Part shown: one piece after another, positions 1-8,825 of the stretch
Position numbering within the stretch: the stretch's first letter is position 1
How the letters are laid out: every line of letters begins with the position of its first letter
DNA from: KLAP211 sp964650085
Lineage (GTDB): Bacteria > Patescibacteriota > Dojkabacteria > J137
DNA: 53,811 nucleotides
NCBI GenBank assembly: GCA_964650085.1
Contig: CAZYSE010000001.1
Location: 1 to 53,811, forward strand
Direction: 5' to 3'
Program-made: the position numbers and the translations under genes
Notes under the pieces: generated by a model
The model's input: the letters and a program-made list of their open reading frames with translations, nothing else
The model's database searches: none
Told to the model about the DNA's origin: nothing

Positions 1-45
1 AGAAGAGTTAGAGTAATCAATATATTAAATACTACTAACGTTTAA

Positions 46-97
46 GAACTCCCCTCCGCCAAAGGCGGTGTCCCCTCTTTGAAAGAGGGGAGGGTTT
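46..97. repeat. Two-hairpin repeat downstream of ftsK
   Basis: Two perfect hairpins sit side by side: CCGCC/GGCGG around AAA (56-68) and CCCCTCTTT/AAAGAGGGG (72-90). They touch the ftsK stop codon at 96-98, so they probably end the minus-strand ftsK transcript. The composition (GC-rich arms with CCCCT/AGGGG) matches the larger multi-hairpin elements at 7210 and 53584, of which this looks like a reduced form. Confidence 0.6.
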
Positions 98-2339
98 ATT
101 GACTGGCCTTTAATCCTTGAATAAATTCCTCAGCATCACTAACTAAAACCTCTCTAGGCTTTGCTCCGTTTTGTGGGCCAACAACTCCAAGAGCTTCTAG
201 TTCCTCGATTAATTCTGCTGCTTTATTAAATCCGATATTCAGTTTTCTTTGTAAGAATGAACTAGATCCTTTATTAAATTGAACTACTATTCTAATCGCT
301 TGTTCTACTTGAGAACCTTTCTGCATGCTGCCGTCCATCATAAATCCACCTTCTTCACCAGGTAATGCCTGCTTTTCTGTAATCTCGTTCACGTATTCAA
401 CTTCTGGTGCTTGAGATCGTATAAATCCAACAATTCGAATTACTTCATCTTGATCAATTAAAGCACCTTGAAGTCTAATAGACTTAGGTCTGTCTGGAGC
501 CTTGTAAAGTAGATCACCATTTCCTAATAAAGATTCTGCACCCATTCGGTCCAGAATAACTCTAGAATCTGTAGAACTTGTAACGCTCATACCAACTCTT
601 CCTGGAATGTTAGCTTTAATAATACCAGTAATAACATTTACAGAAGGTCTTTGTGTAGCAAGAATCAAGTGGATTCCTACGGCTCTAGCTTTCTGAGCAA
701 GTCTTACAATAGCAGTTTCTGTTTCAACTCTGTTTGCAGTCATCATCATGTCGGCCATTTCATCAATCACAATTACAATGTATGGCATTGCAGAGAATCC
801 CATCTTTTCGTTATAACCAAGAATGTTTCTTACCTGTTCTTTTGCAAGATTAGTGTAACGCCTTTCCATTTCCGTAACCGCCCACTTTAAAGCATTAACA
901 ACTTTATCCATATCTGTAATAACTGGAGTTAGTAAGTGAGGGATTCCGTTGTAATCTGAAAGTTCAACTTGCTTAGGGTCAACTAAAATCAATTTAACTT
1001 CATCTGGAGTTTTCTTCATCAATAAAGATGAAATGAATGTATTAGTCAAAACGGATTTACCAGAACCAGTTGCTCCTGCAATCAAAAGGTGAGGCATTTT
1101 TTGAATATCTACAATAATTGCAGAGCCATCGATGTCTTTTCCAACGGGTACAGGTAAACCAAATTTTGTACTCATCATTTCGTTTGAAGCCATTAATTCC
1201 TTAAATCTAACCATGTCTCTATTTTCTCTTGGAACTTCAATTCCCAAGAATGTAGTTTCTGGAATAGATTCTATACGTACAGCATTAGAATCAACTCCTA
1301 AAGCCAAAGCAAGGTTTGCGCTTAAGTTAGAAATCTTTTCAACCTTAATTCCTAGAGGTAGATTTAATGCATATTGAATAACTGAAGGTCCTACATAACT
1401 TTCTTCAACTTTAGCTTCAACACCAAAACTTCCTAAAGTTTGTTCGATAATCCTTGCGTTTTGTTCAATTGCAGGCTCTTTGTTGCTTCCTTTTTTACTA
1501 GGAATAAGCAAAGAGAGTGGAGGAAGTTGCCAATCGGGATATTTTAAATCGTCTTGACGTAAACCATCTTCTCCAAGTTCGCCTTCAACAATTTCTGGAT
1601 GATTAGCATGTGATTTCTTAGGAATTTTGAATTCTGTATATGCTTTTTTATCATCTTCATCATCTTGTTCTTTTGCATTCGCACGTTCTGCTTTACTATC
1701 TTTCTTCTTTTTCAAGAAACTATTAAAGTCTCCAAATGTGGAAGCATTCTCTGGTGAAATTTCTTCGTCCTCATCATCGTAATCTGCGTCTGTCCCCCAA
1801 ATACCTTTAAGAAAAGCCCACAAGCCACCAAGAATTTTTCTAGTAAATTGAAATACCATTCCAGAAGGAATCGAAAGAGCAAATGGAATTAATAGTAAAT
1901 TAACCAAAAACAAAATTAATTTTGTTGCAGGCTGAGTAGGGAGAGTTTCTTGCATTACATTTGCCACTACAAAATATCCAACCTGTCCTCCAAGTGTTTC
2001 GGAAGAGTTTCCAGCATATCTATAAATTTCTAAAGGCCCACTCGCCATTGCTGTGATAAATGCGGGTAGGGTGAAAAGCAGTACTAATTGAGCAATTAAA
2101 GATCTTTTTGAATTGAATAAGTAATCAAAACCTAAAAATTTTAAACTGAAATTGAAAGAAACAAATACAGCAACAAAAGTAGCCGTGCCAAAAATGCCTT
2201 TTGCAGTACCAAAGATACTTGAATCGGTATCATTCGAAAGCAAAGACAGTAATAAGAATATTGCGAGTACTAGAAGTCCAATTCCTAAAACAGTTAAAGT
2301 TTCTTTACTATCATAAGTTGGATGTTTTTTTCGTGCCAT
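96..2339 (-). CDS. ftsK: DNA translocase FtsK/SpoIIIE family
   Basis: ATP-driven double-stranded DNA pump that clears chromosome ends from the division septum. The 747-residue protein has an N-terminal membrane domain with about four hydrophobic segments within residues 1-175, an acidic/charged linker (about 185-250), then the motor: Walker A GATGSGKS near residue 425, Walker B VIVIDEMADM near 520, and the conserved ATQRPSVNVITG segment. The C-terminal roughly 65 residues (QRKLNIGFNKAAELIEELE) form the winged-helix gamma domain that reads KOPS-like sites. Length is normal for a compact FtsK. It stands alone and ends in the hairpin repeat at 46-97. Function is confident from family signatures. 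Confidence 0.96.
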   Translation of the reverse strand: MARKKHPTYDSKETLTVLGIGLLVLAIFLLLSLLSNDTDSSIFGTAKGIFGTATFVAVFVSFNFSLKFLGFDYLFNSKRSLIAQLVLLFTLPAFITAMASGPLEIYRYAGNSSETLGGQVGYFVVANVMQETLPTQPATKLILFLVNLLLIPFALSIPSGMVFQFTRKILGGLWAFLKGIWGTDADYDDEDEEISPENASTFGDFNSFLKKKKDSKAERANAKEQDDEDDKKAYTEFKIPKKSHANHPEIVEGELGEDGLRQDDLKYPDWQLPPLSLLIPSKKGSNKEPAIEQNARIIEQTLGSFGVEAKVEESYVGPSVIQYALNLPLGIKVEKISNLSANLALALGVDSNAVRIESIPETTFLGIEVPRENRDMVRFKELMASNEMMSTKFGLPVPVGKDIDGSAIIVDIQKMPHLLIAGATGSGKSVLTNTFISSLLMKKTPDEVKLILVDPKQVELSDYNGIPHLLTPVITDMDKVVNALKWAVTEMERRYTNLAKEQVRNILGYNEKMGFSAMPYIVIVIDEMADMMMTANRVETETAIVRLAQKARAVGIHLILATQRPSVNVITGIIKANIPGRVGMSVTSSTDSRVILDRMGAESLLGNGDLLYKAPDRPKSIRLQGALIDQDEVIRIVGFIRSQAPEVEYVNEITEKQALPGEEGGFMMDGSMQKGSQVEQAIRIVVQFNKGSSSFLQRKLNIGFNKAAELIEELEALGVVGPQNGAKPREVLVSDAEEFIQGLKASQ

Positions 2340-2480
2340 AAATTTACACAGCTATAACTCTATTGTATCATTGATCAATATATCATAGCAGGGGAAAGGC
2401 TAGAAGGTCTAAAAGATACAAGGCTTAAAAAACCAAAAAGCAAAAAAGGCTAAAAACACATAAATAATCACGATAAACTT

Positions 2481-3866
2481 ATGAAATTAATACAGAAGTT
2501 CAAAAGCTATAACTACGGATCGACGAACTATGTCTATCAGTTTGAGAATGGATTGAAGCTTTTGGTAACTGAGAAGACAGATATTAGAGACTTCTATGCG
2601 GCAATTGTTTTTAAAGCTGGAGCGCTAATCGAGAATCAAATTGGTGTAACAGATGGAACATCACACTTCCTAGAACACTTAATGGTGTTTAGCCCAAGTA
2701 GTTATTTCAAAAGTGTTGATGCCAAAAAAGAGTTTATGTATGGAAATTTATCTCGACCAGAAGTGAATTACAACGGGGCGACTAGTAAATACGCAATGTG
2801 GGTACACTCAAACTCACAAATTAAAGGAAAAGATAGAGTGATGAAAATGCTAAAAGGTTATATTGATTCTTCGGAGAAAGATTTTAAAGTAACAATCGAG
2901 AAAGAAAGAAGCATCATACTTTCTGAAAGCAAAAGAATGGTTAAAAAAGAAAAAGATGCTGGGTACCACTACAGACAGTTCTTTTTCGGTGAACTGTACC
3001 CTGAATTTGTTAAGTACGTGATTGGCGAGTATGACCAAATAGAATCGATATCTCTTGAAGAACTTGTGAAATTTCGAGCAGAAATTGCAAAAGGGAAGAA
3101 CGCAATTATTGCTATACAAACGAATAAATGGCCAGATAAAGCGTTAATCAGAGATATAAAAGAAGTCGCGGAGTACTTTAATAATAAGAAAAGTTCTATC
3201 GATTACAAAGTAGTGCCGTATAAAAATCACTTTAAGTATAAGCATTTTAAAGACGAAGACAAAAGAGATATTTTCATTTCATACAACGTTTTCTTGCCAA
3301 AACGATTAAATATAGATTACAGATTAGAAGCGATAGAAGAATTTGCACAATCGCTTATGTCCAAAACAGTATTTGAACATTTACGAGAAGACAAACAACT
3401 TGTGTACTCGGGAGGTGCTTTCGATGAATATGCATTGGTAGCTCATAGAAATAGAGGATTTAGTACTTCTGTACCTAAAGAAAAGTTAGCAGAATTACTG
3501 GATTCTATCGAGCACTTGCTAACAACCTACTGGAAAGAATTTCTCTTCTCACCCAAAGGTGATAAATGGTTTAGAACAATAGTTAGTAGTTATTTATTCA
3601 AAAGCACTACAGAATTTGATCTAGACTTCCCAAAAAACATGGCTTTGGATTACATGTTCGATGAAGAGCTAGGATATGATTACAGAGAAGCAACAAGGGC
3701 AATTAAAAAAATCACCCGAGAGGATGTATCAAAATTTCTAGAAGAGTATTTAAATATTGCACCGGGTTTGTGGTTAGTTTCTTCTCACGAAGATAAAGAA
3801 ATTTACGATATACTTGAAGCATCTGCTTTCTTTAAGCGAATATCTAAGCTAAAAGATCAAAGATAA
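2481..3866 (+). CDS. M16 family zinc metallopeptidase (insulinase/pitrilysin-like)
   Basis: A 461-residue single-chain M16 peptidase. The inverted zinc motif HFLEH is at about residues 62-66 (TSHFLEHLM), and an acidic stretch about 75 residues later (IEKERSIILSESKRM) supplies the third zinc ligand in this family. The C-terminal half (EDKQLVYSGGAFDEYAL) matches the M16 inactive domain that completes the barrel. M16 enzymes degrade small or unfolded peptides; the substrate here is unknown. No signal peptide is evident, so it is probably cytoplasmic. The upstream 140 bp contains only short A-rich oligo repeats. The stop codon is followed immediately by CAAGGCTCAA-type repeats. Confidence 0.88.
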   Translation: MKLIQKFKSYNYGSTNYVYQFENGLKLLVTEKTDIRDFYAAIVFKAGALIENQIGVTDGTSHFLEHLMVFSPSSYFKSVDAKKEFMYGNLSRPEVNYNGATSKYAMWVHSNSQIKGKDRVMKMLKGYIDSSEKDFKVTIEKERSIILSESKRMVKKEKDAGYHYRQFFFGELYPEFVKYVIGEYDQIESISLEELVKFRAEIAKGKNAIIAIQTNKWPDKALIRDIKEVAEYFNNKKSSIDYKVVPYKNHFKYKHFKDEDKRDIFISYNVFLPKRLNIDYRLEAIEEFAQSLMSKTVFEHLREDKQLVYSGGAFDEYALVAHRNRGFSTSVPKEKLAELLDSIEHLLTTYWKEFLFSPKGDKWFRTIVSSYLFKSTTEFDLDFPKNMALDYMFDEELGYDYREATRAIKKITREDVSKFLEEYLNIAPGLWLVSSHEDKEIYDILEASAFFKRISKLKDQR

Positions 3867-3999
3867 AGGTTCAAGGCTCAAGATTCAAGGTTCAAGGCTC
3901 AATAAGTAAGAATGGATATTCAGATAGAACGAGGTTCTAAAATTGGCAATCTAAACATATATTATTAACTAAAAAAGGTTCAAAGCTCAAAGCACAAAA
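3867..3999. repeat. Degenerate CAAGGTT/CAAGGCT heptamer repeats
   Basis: Immediately after the M16 stop codon there are about five heptamer-like units alternating AGGTTCA, AGGCTCA and AGATTCA (3867-3902), with two more (AGGTTCA AAGCTCA) just before the next start codon at 3999. The same words recur at 14248, 32290 and 51181 and also inside coding regions. Confidence 0.7.
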
Positions 4000-4772
4000 T
4001 GAAAGTATTAGACGAACACACAAAATTTGCGCATTTAGGAAAGCCCGGAACTTATTTCACTAAAGGCTTCCAACGTCGTTTAGATAAGATCACACTACTT
4101 GTAGATCTGAACAACAAAAAAATTCTAGACATGGGCTGCGGAGAAGGAGTATGGACTTATGAATTTGCAAAGTTCACAGCTCCAGAAAATGTTTTTGCGT
4201 CAGATTATGATCCAGAACAAATAGAAAGGCTAAAAGCTGAAAGCCAAAAGCTAAAAGCCAGCATTCCTCAAGAAAATTTTGTAGCGTGTCCTGGAGAAGC
4301 TTTAGCTTTTGAAGATAATACCTTCGACATTGTTTTTCATAATGAGGTTTTGGAGCATGTTCAAGACGATCAAAAAACGATTGACGAATGCTTAAGGGTA
4401 CTAAAACCAGGAGGCTTGATGATTTTCTTTACTCCAAATACATTGTGGCCATTCGAACAGCATGGGATGTTCTTCCGAGGTAAATACTATTGGGGCAATA
4501 TTCCGCTTTTACCGTATATGCCTAACTTTATATACAAGAAATTTGCTCCGCATGTACGAAACTATTCGGCAAGCAATTTAAGATCCAAGATTCAAGGTTC
4601 AAGATTCAATAATGAAATTGTTCACTTTACTCAGGTTTTTTCTGGATTTGATGGTTTGGCGAGGAAATTTGGAGTAATTGGCAGGGGAATTCAAAAATTG
4701 ATTCATTTTTTGGAGAAAACTCCGTTACACATATTTGGGATTAGTCACTTTATTATTGTCCAGAAAGCTTAA
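3999..4772 (+). CDS. Class I SAM-dependent methyltransferase
   Basis: A 257-residue Rossmann-fold methyltransferase. Motif I is ILDMGCGEG near residue 43, followed by the acidic ribose-binding position in FASDYDPEQ and the DIVFHNEVLEHVQD and LKPGGLMIFFTPN motifs typical of the UbiE/Methyltransf_11 group. The substrate cannot be told. Two stretches are odd: RLKAESQKLKAS at about 77-88 and NLRSKIQGSRF at about 195-205 are encoded by the same oligo repeats found between genes (4229-4262 and 4577-4606), so repeat DNA seems to have grown inside the reading frame without breaking it. Confidence 0.88.
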   Translation: MKVLDEHTKFAHLGKPGTYFTKGFQRRLDKITLLVDLNNKKILDMGCGEGVWTYEFAKFTAPENVFASDYDPEQIERLKAESQKLKASIPQENFVACPGEALAFEDNTFDIVFHNEVLEHVQDDQKTIDECLRVLKPGGLMIFFTPNTLWPFEQHGMFFRGKYYWGNIPLLPYMPNFIYKKFAPHVRNYSASNLRSKIQGSRFNNEIVHFTQVFSGFDGLARKFGVIGRGIQKLIHFLEKTPLHIFGISHFIIVQKA

Positions 4773-4829
4773 CAGACAATAAATGAGAAGAGCAAATCAT
4801 AATAATATCAGGAATTTTAACCCGAAAAA

Positions 4830-4838
4830 TGGTATAAT
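4830..4838 (+). promoter_or_regulatory. Extended -10 promoter of the glycosyltransferase gene
   Basis: TGGTATAAT is a perfect extended -10 box, 28 bp before the ATG at 4867. No convincing -35 box is seen, as expected for extended -10 promoters. Confidence 0.6.
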
Positions 4839-4866
4839 AAGGTATATTGTTAATATATAACAATTT

Positions 4867-5991
4867 ATGAAGGAAGCTAAGAAAAAGAAGATATTGCACT
4901 TAATTACGGACGCGGGTTCAGGTCACAAAGTGGCTGCCGCAAACCTAACAGAAGCCATTGAGCGATTAAACCCAGGAAAATACGAGCAAAAAACGATGGA
5001 TTTCTTTAAGGTGATAGATATTGAGCCTTTAAACGCTTCAGATGCCTCTTATGCTTTCATGTCTCGAAACAGAGCTTTTGAGGCAATAAACAACATTGCA
5101 TTCAGATTTTTCAACACCAAGGTAGGTTATTCAATATTCGAAAAATACATTACGTCCATGCTTTTGGAAGAAGGCATAAACGTTATCAAAGACGAAGCTC
5201 CAGATTTAGTAATCTGTAATCATCCAATCACAGCAACTTTACTTAATGCAATTAAAGAAAAGCATAACGCTTTCAAATCTGTAGAAGTAGTCTTAGACTT
5301 GGTGACAATTTTCAAAGGTTGGGCTGACTGTAGCGCGGATTTAATCATTAGTCCTACATCAGAAGCAGTAAGCAAACTTGTTAAATATGGAGTAGATGTT
5401 AGTCGAATTGTTTATCCACTTTTTCCAGTTAACTACAATCTTTCAAAGTTCAGATCCAGAGAAGAAGTTCTTAAGGAATTAGACTTTAAAGAAGAGCTTC
5501 CAACAATACTTTTGACTGCAGGTGGGGTAGGAATGAAGCCTGTGGAAAAGATTTTGAGAATACTTTCTCAAGAATCTAAATATCAAATTATTGTTTGCGC
5601 AGGAAGATTAAGTTACTTCAAGGATAAACTTGAGAAACGATATGCAAAAAACAAAATGATCCGAGTTTTTGGTTACGTAGATAACATGCAAGATTATTAC
5701 AATGCTTGCGATGTAATTGTTTCTAAACCAAGTTCAGCAACTATCATTGAAGCAGAATTATTCGAGAAACTAGGAATCTGGACAAAAAATATCGGTGAAC
5801 AAGATGCAGGAAATATTGAATATGTAAAACGAAATCCAAGATTTAAATATCTAAACTCTAACTGGGACGATATTTCAACAGTACTTTCCGATCTTCTATC
5901 CTCAAAAATAAGAAAGCCCGTTCAAGAATTCAAAAGAAACTTCAACGAAATCGATGAGATTGTTAGAGAAGTTTTGGCGCTTATTGAATAA
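4867..5991 (+). CDS. MGDG-synthase/UgtP-like glycosyltransferase (GT28 type)
   Basis: A 374-residue GT-B glycosyltransferase. The N-terminus (LHLITDAGSGHKVAAANL) matches the MGDG synthase N-domain motif (GxGH), and the C-terminal half carries LLTAGGVGMKPVEK and FGYVDNMQDYYNACDVIVSKP, the nucleotide-sugar binding signature of the UgtP/MurG superfamily. By family it transfers a sugar from a UDP-sugar to diacylglycerol at the inner face of the membrane. The acceptor here is inferred. It precedes the UDP-glucuronate decarboxylase gene by about 220 bp, so sugar-nucleotide and glycolipid genes lie together. Confidence 0.85.
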   Translation: MKEAKKKKILHLITDAGSGHKVAAANLTEAIERLNPGKYEQKTMDFFKVIDIEPLNASDASYAFMSRNRAFEAINNIAFRFFNTKVGYSIFEKYITSMLLEEGINVIKDEAPDLVICNHPITATLLNAIKEKHNAFKSVEVVLDLVTIFKGWADCSADLIISPTSEAVSKLVKYGVDVSRIVYPLFPVNYNLSKFRSREEVLKELDFKEELPTILLTAGGVGMKPVEKILRILSQESKYQIIVCAGRLSYFKDKLEKRYAKNKMIRVFGYVDNMQDYYNACDVIVSKPSSATIIEAELFEKLGIWTKNIGEQDAGNIEYVKRNPRFKYLNSNWDDISTVLSDLLSSKIRKPVQEFKRNFNEIDEIVREVLALIE

Positions 5992-6088
5992 TGGCGTTGT
6001 CGGTCCAGCCAAGTAGTAGGCTTCGTATTAGTCATGTCCCCAAAAGGTTAAAAAATGTTTTTCATATTCTGTGGTTTCTTGTAAAGAG

Positions 6089-6108
6089 ATTCCCGCCTTC
6101 GCGGGAAT
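6089..6108. repeat. ATTCCCGC/GCGGGAAT hairpin
   Basis: A perfect 8-bp stem with CTTC loop lies in the 220-bp gap between the glycosyltransferase and the epimerase. Similar TCCCGC-type hairpins occur widely as intergenic repeats. No T-run follows, so a terminator role is uncertain. The rest of this gap shows nothing else I can name. Confidence 0.55.
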
Positions 6109-6210
6109 GACCTCTACAGAAACTCATAACTGACCCTACGAACCTTTCACCAACTTGCTCTAAATTCAATCATTGGTGATAATGCAGGAATAATTAATTT
6201 CACTTTTCAA

Positions 6211-7203
6211 ATGAGAATAAACTTAATTACTGGATCCACCGGTTTTATCGGAACGAATTTAACTAAATACCTCTTAGAGCAGGGCGAAGTAGTCATTGGG
6301 TTAGATAACTTTTCCTCTTCAGAAAAATGGAAAGCAGATTTATTTAAAGAGAACTCTAACTATGAATTCATTGAGCACGACATTGTAAAAGATTTGCACC
6401 CAGCCTTGCAAACCTCAAAACTATTAAAGGTGCATGGGAAAATTGATCGTATATTCAACTTAGCTTGTCCAGCATCGCCACCCCGCTACATCAGTATTGC
6501 AATAGAGACAATTGATGTATGCACCAGAGGTGTAAAAAACGTTTTGGAGTTAGCAAAAGAGTACAATTCAACAATTCTCCAAGCTTCAACCTCCGAAGTG
6601 TATGGGGATCCTTTGGTTCATCCTCAAGTCGAAACGTACAGGGGAAATGTGAATACTGTTGGCCCAAGAAGTTGTTACGATGAAGGGAAAAGAATGGGAG
6701 AAACATACTGTTACGAATTCCACAGACTTTACGGAGTAAAAGTAAAAATTGTAAGGATCTTCAATACATATGGACCTTATATGGATCCTGAAGATGGTAG
6801 AGTCGTTACAAACTTTATCCTACAAGCTCAAGCAGGAAAGGATTTAACGATCTACGGAGATGGTAAACAGACAAGATCTTTTCAATATATAGATGATTTA
6901 ATTCAAGGTTTCATAAAGTTTATGGAAACTGAAGATGACTTCATTGGTCCTGTAAACTTGGGAAATCCAGGAGAGTTCACAATTTTGGAGCTAGGTGAAC
7001 TCATTCTCAAAAAGATCGAAAGTAGCAGTAAGCTAGAAATCGTAAAGCTCGATCCAAATGATCCATACAATAAAAAGAACGACCCACAACAACGAAAACC
7101 TGATATTTCGTTAGCTCAAGAGAAACTAGGTTGGTCTCCAATAATTAAACTAGAGGATGGATTAGATAAAACAATAAACTATTATAAAGGCTTAAAGGTA
7201 TAA
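6211..7203 (+). CDS. UDP-glucuronate decarboxylase (UDP-xylose synthase), SDR family
   Basis: A 330-residue extended short-chain dehydrogenase. It has the NAD-binding GSTGFIG (residues 8-14), LACPASPPRY typical of UXS enzymes, the catalytic YDEGKR (Tyr155, Lys159), STSEVYGDP and the C-terminal TRSFQYIDDL segment. UXS enzymes oxidise UDP-glucuronate at C4, decarboxylate it and reduce it to UDP-xylose, all on bound NAD. The YDEGKR form of the YxxxK motif separates it from UDP-glucose 4-epimerases and dTDP-glucose dehydratases. The product would feed surface glycan synthesis. Its stop overlaps an oligo repeat that runs into a cloverleaf-like element. Confidence 0.9.
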   Translation: MRINLITGSTGFIGTNLTKYLLEQGEVVIGLDNFSSSEKWKADLFKENSNYEFIEHDIVKDLHPALQTSKLLKVHGKIDRIFNLACPASPPRYISIAIETIDVCTRGVKNVLELAKEYNSTILQASTSEVYGDPLVHPQVETYRGNVNTVGPRSCYDEGKRMGETYCYEFHRLYGVKVKIVRIFNTYGPYMDPEDGRVVTNFILQAQAGKDLTIYGDGKQTRSFQYIDDLIQGFIKFMETEDDFIGPVNLGNPGEFTILELGELILKKIESSSKLEIVKLDPNDPYNKKNDPQQRKPDISLAQEKLGWSPIIKLEDGLDKTINYYKGLKV

Positions 7204-7209
7204 AGGCTT

Positions 7210-7279
7210 AGAACCCCTCGTCCCGTGCGGGACACTCCCCTTCAAAAGGGGAGAAAGTGCGTAGCACTAGAGGGGTTCT
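7210..7279. repeat. Cloverleaf-like three-hairpin repeat, probable terminator
   Basis: A 10-bp outer stem AGAACCCCTC/GAGGGGTTCT (7210-7219 with 7270-7279) encloses three hairpins: GTCCC/GGGAC (7220-7233), CTCCCCTT/AAGGGGAG (7235-7253) and AGTGC/GCACT (7256-7268). A short T-run follows. The same architecture with different hairpin sequences occurs at 53584-53680. It sits right after a stop codon and is likely used as a terminator. Confidence 0.75.
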
Positions 7280-7318
7280 TTAGTTGCGTATCTAGATATT
7301 TTCATATAAGATTTTGTT

Positions 7319-7456
7319 ATGACACTAACAACATTTTTAATGCACGCGTTTTACATTGCAGCTCCAACCCTAATTGGATTCTACCTAGGTTTCAGATATG
7401 CAAAAAGATCTAGTGCAAATACCTTGAACAAGGAATACAAAAGAATTGAGGACTAA
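7319..7456 (+). CDS. Small single-pass membrane protein (45 aa)
   Basis: A 45-codon ORF that starts with ATG and ends with TAA 52 bp before dnaJ. The product has one hydrophobic helix, about residues 9-25 (HAFYIAAPTLIGFYLGF), followed by a positive, polar tail (RYAKRSS to EYKRIED), giving an N-out/C-in membrane topology by the positive-inside rule. I recognise no family. It was called because the frame is clean, the charge pattern is protein-like and it fills an otherwise unexplained gap. Confidence 0.5.
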   Translation: MTLTTFLMHAFYIAAPTLIGFYLGFRYAKRSSANTLNKEYKRIED

Positions 7457-7492
7457 ATTCTTAGCACCTCATCCTCCACACTGCTAATCCTA

Positions 7493-7501
7493 TGGTATAA
7501 T
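7493..7501 (+). promoter_or_regulatory. Extended -10 promoter of dnaJ
   Basis: TGGTATAAT ends 7 nt before the dnaJ ATG at 7509. Transcription would start at or within a base of the A of ATG, so the mRNA is probably leaderless. No Shine-Dalgarno is present. Confidence 0.65.
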
Positions 7502-7508
7502 TTTTCCT

Positions 7509-8588
7509 ATGGCAAAAAGAGATTATTATGAAGTTTTAGGCGTTTCTAAATCGTCATCGAAAGATGAGATTAAAAAAGCATATCGAAAATTAGCTAAAGA
7601 ATTTCACCCTGATAAAAATAAAGCCGCAGACGCAGCAATCAAATTCAATGAAGTCCAAGAGGCATACGATACCCTTTCCGATGAACAAAAGAGAGCAGGG
7701 TACGATCAATATGGATTTGCTGGAGCTCAACAATTCGCAGGAAATCAAGGTTTTGGAGGAGGCAACTTCTCTGGTGATATGGGAGGTTTTGAAGATTTAC
7801 TAGGTAGTTTCTTTGGACAAGGATTTTCTGGAGGAGGTGGAAGAAGAGCGCAGAATAAAAGAGGTTCAGATTTAGAATATTCCATGCCACTTGAGTTCTC
7901 TGAGGCAGTATTTGGTGTTGAGAAAGATCTAGAATATAGAAGAAAAGTGCGATGCGAAAAATGTGCAGGAAGTGGTTCTAAGGATGGAAAAACACATACA
8001 TGTAAAACTTGTAATGGCTCGGGACAAGTTAAACAGATTCAAAGAACTGTATTTGGAAGCATGCAAGTAGCGTCAGAATGTCCAACTTGTAACGGTTCTG
8101 GACAAACCATCGCAGAAAAATGTGATGTTTGTTCCGGAAAAGGCGTTGAGAGTAAACTTGAAAGTTTCAAAATAAAAATCCCTGAAGGCATTCCTGATGG
8201 AGTAACCCTAAAATATGCTGGCCGGGGGAACACTGGAGAAAATGGCGGAAGTGTAGGGGATTTATACATTGTTGTAAATGTTAAAGATCACCCAGTTCTA
8301 AAGCGAAAAGGAGAAGACATTTTTATGGACGTAGAAATCGATCCTATGACAGCAGTACTAGGTGGAGAAATCGAAGTGCCTACTGTTCATGGAGAAGTTT
8401 TTATGAAAATACCAGAAGGAACGCAACCTGAAAAAATTCTAAGATTAAAAGACAAAGGCGGTCCAAAATTTAGAGGATCAGGAAAAGGCGATCAATTTGT
8501 CACAGTAAAAATTAAAATTCCTACAAAAATTTCCCGCGAAGAAAAAAAATTGTGGGAAGAACTAAAGGAAACAAATCACAAATCTTAA
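7509..8588 (+). CDS. dnaJ: Chaperone protein DnaJ
   Basis: The 359-residue Hsp40 co-chaperone that delivers substrates to DnaK and stimulates its ATPase. The J-domain covers residues 1-70 with the HPD motif in EFHPDKN. A Gly/Phe-rich linker (about 75-120) follows, then four CxxCxGxG zinc repeats (CEKCAGSG, CKTCNGSG, CPTCNGSG, CDVCSGKG) and the C-terminal substrate-binding domains. This is a type I DnaJ of usual length. dnaK and grpE are not in the window. The last residues (TNHKS) are encoded by an oligo repeat (CAAATCACAAATC) that continues past the stop. Confidence 0.97.
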   Translation: MAKRDYYEVLGVSKSSSKDEIKKAYRKLAKEFHPDKNKAADAAIKFNEVQEAYDTLSDEQKRAGYDQYGFAGAQQFAGNQGFGGGNFSGDMGGFEDLLGSFFGQGFSGGGGRRAQNKRGSDLEYSMPLEFSEAVFGVEKDLEYRRKVRCEKCAGSGSKDGKTHTCKTCNGSGQVKQIQRTVFGSMQVASECPTCNGSGQTIAEKCDVCSGKGVESKLESFKIKIPEGIPDGVTLKYAGRGNTGENGGSVGDLYIVVNVKDHPVLKRKGEDIFMDVEIDPMTAVLGGEIEVPTVHGEVFMKIPEGTQPEKILRLKDKGGPKFRGSGKGDQFVTVKIKIPTKISREEKKLWEELKETNHKS

Positions 8589-8632
8589 ATCCCAAATCTC
8601 AAACTCTAAATCCGAAATCCCAAACTTCTTCC
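8573..8632. repeat. AAATCCCAAATCTC-type oligo repeats
   Basis: About seven imperfect 7-8 bp units (CAAATC, AAATCCC, AAATCTC, AAACTCT, AAATCCG) begin inside the 3' end of dnaJ and continue into the intergenic region. It is a different word family from the CAAGGCT repeats but has the same look. The remainder of the 200-bp gap to the next gene holds an AT-rich inverted stretch and the promoter at 8750. Confidence 0.6.
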
Positions 8633-8749
8633 CATGCATATACATAAATCCTATTTTTAAGATTTGAAATTTAAGTTTTCAGATTTACTTTCTTGTTTCA
8701 CACATCCAAAATAAAATTTCTTCACCAGCTTATCGAATAACAACTAAAA

Positions 8750-8779
8750 TTGACAATATAGCTAACTTAACCTTAAAAT
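8750..8779 (+). promoter_or_regulatory. Promoter of the cupin-rhomboid-adk operon
   Basis: TTGACA (8750-8755), an 18-bp spacer and TAAAAT (8774-8779). It lies 46 bp before the ATG at 8826 and would drive the overlapping plus-strand genes through 12379. Confidence 0.6.
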
Positions 8780-8825
8780 ATTTCTAACCTTGCACTTAGA
8801 AATTTATTTTTTTAATAATCAGTTT

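Noticed and set aside
651..890. 79-aa plus-strand ORF inside ftsK
   Set aside because: Antisense shadow of the conserved motor domain.
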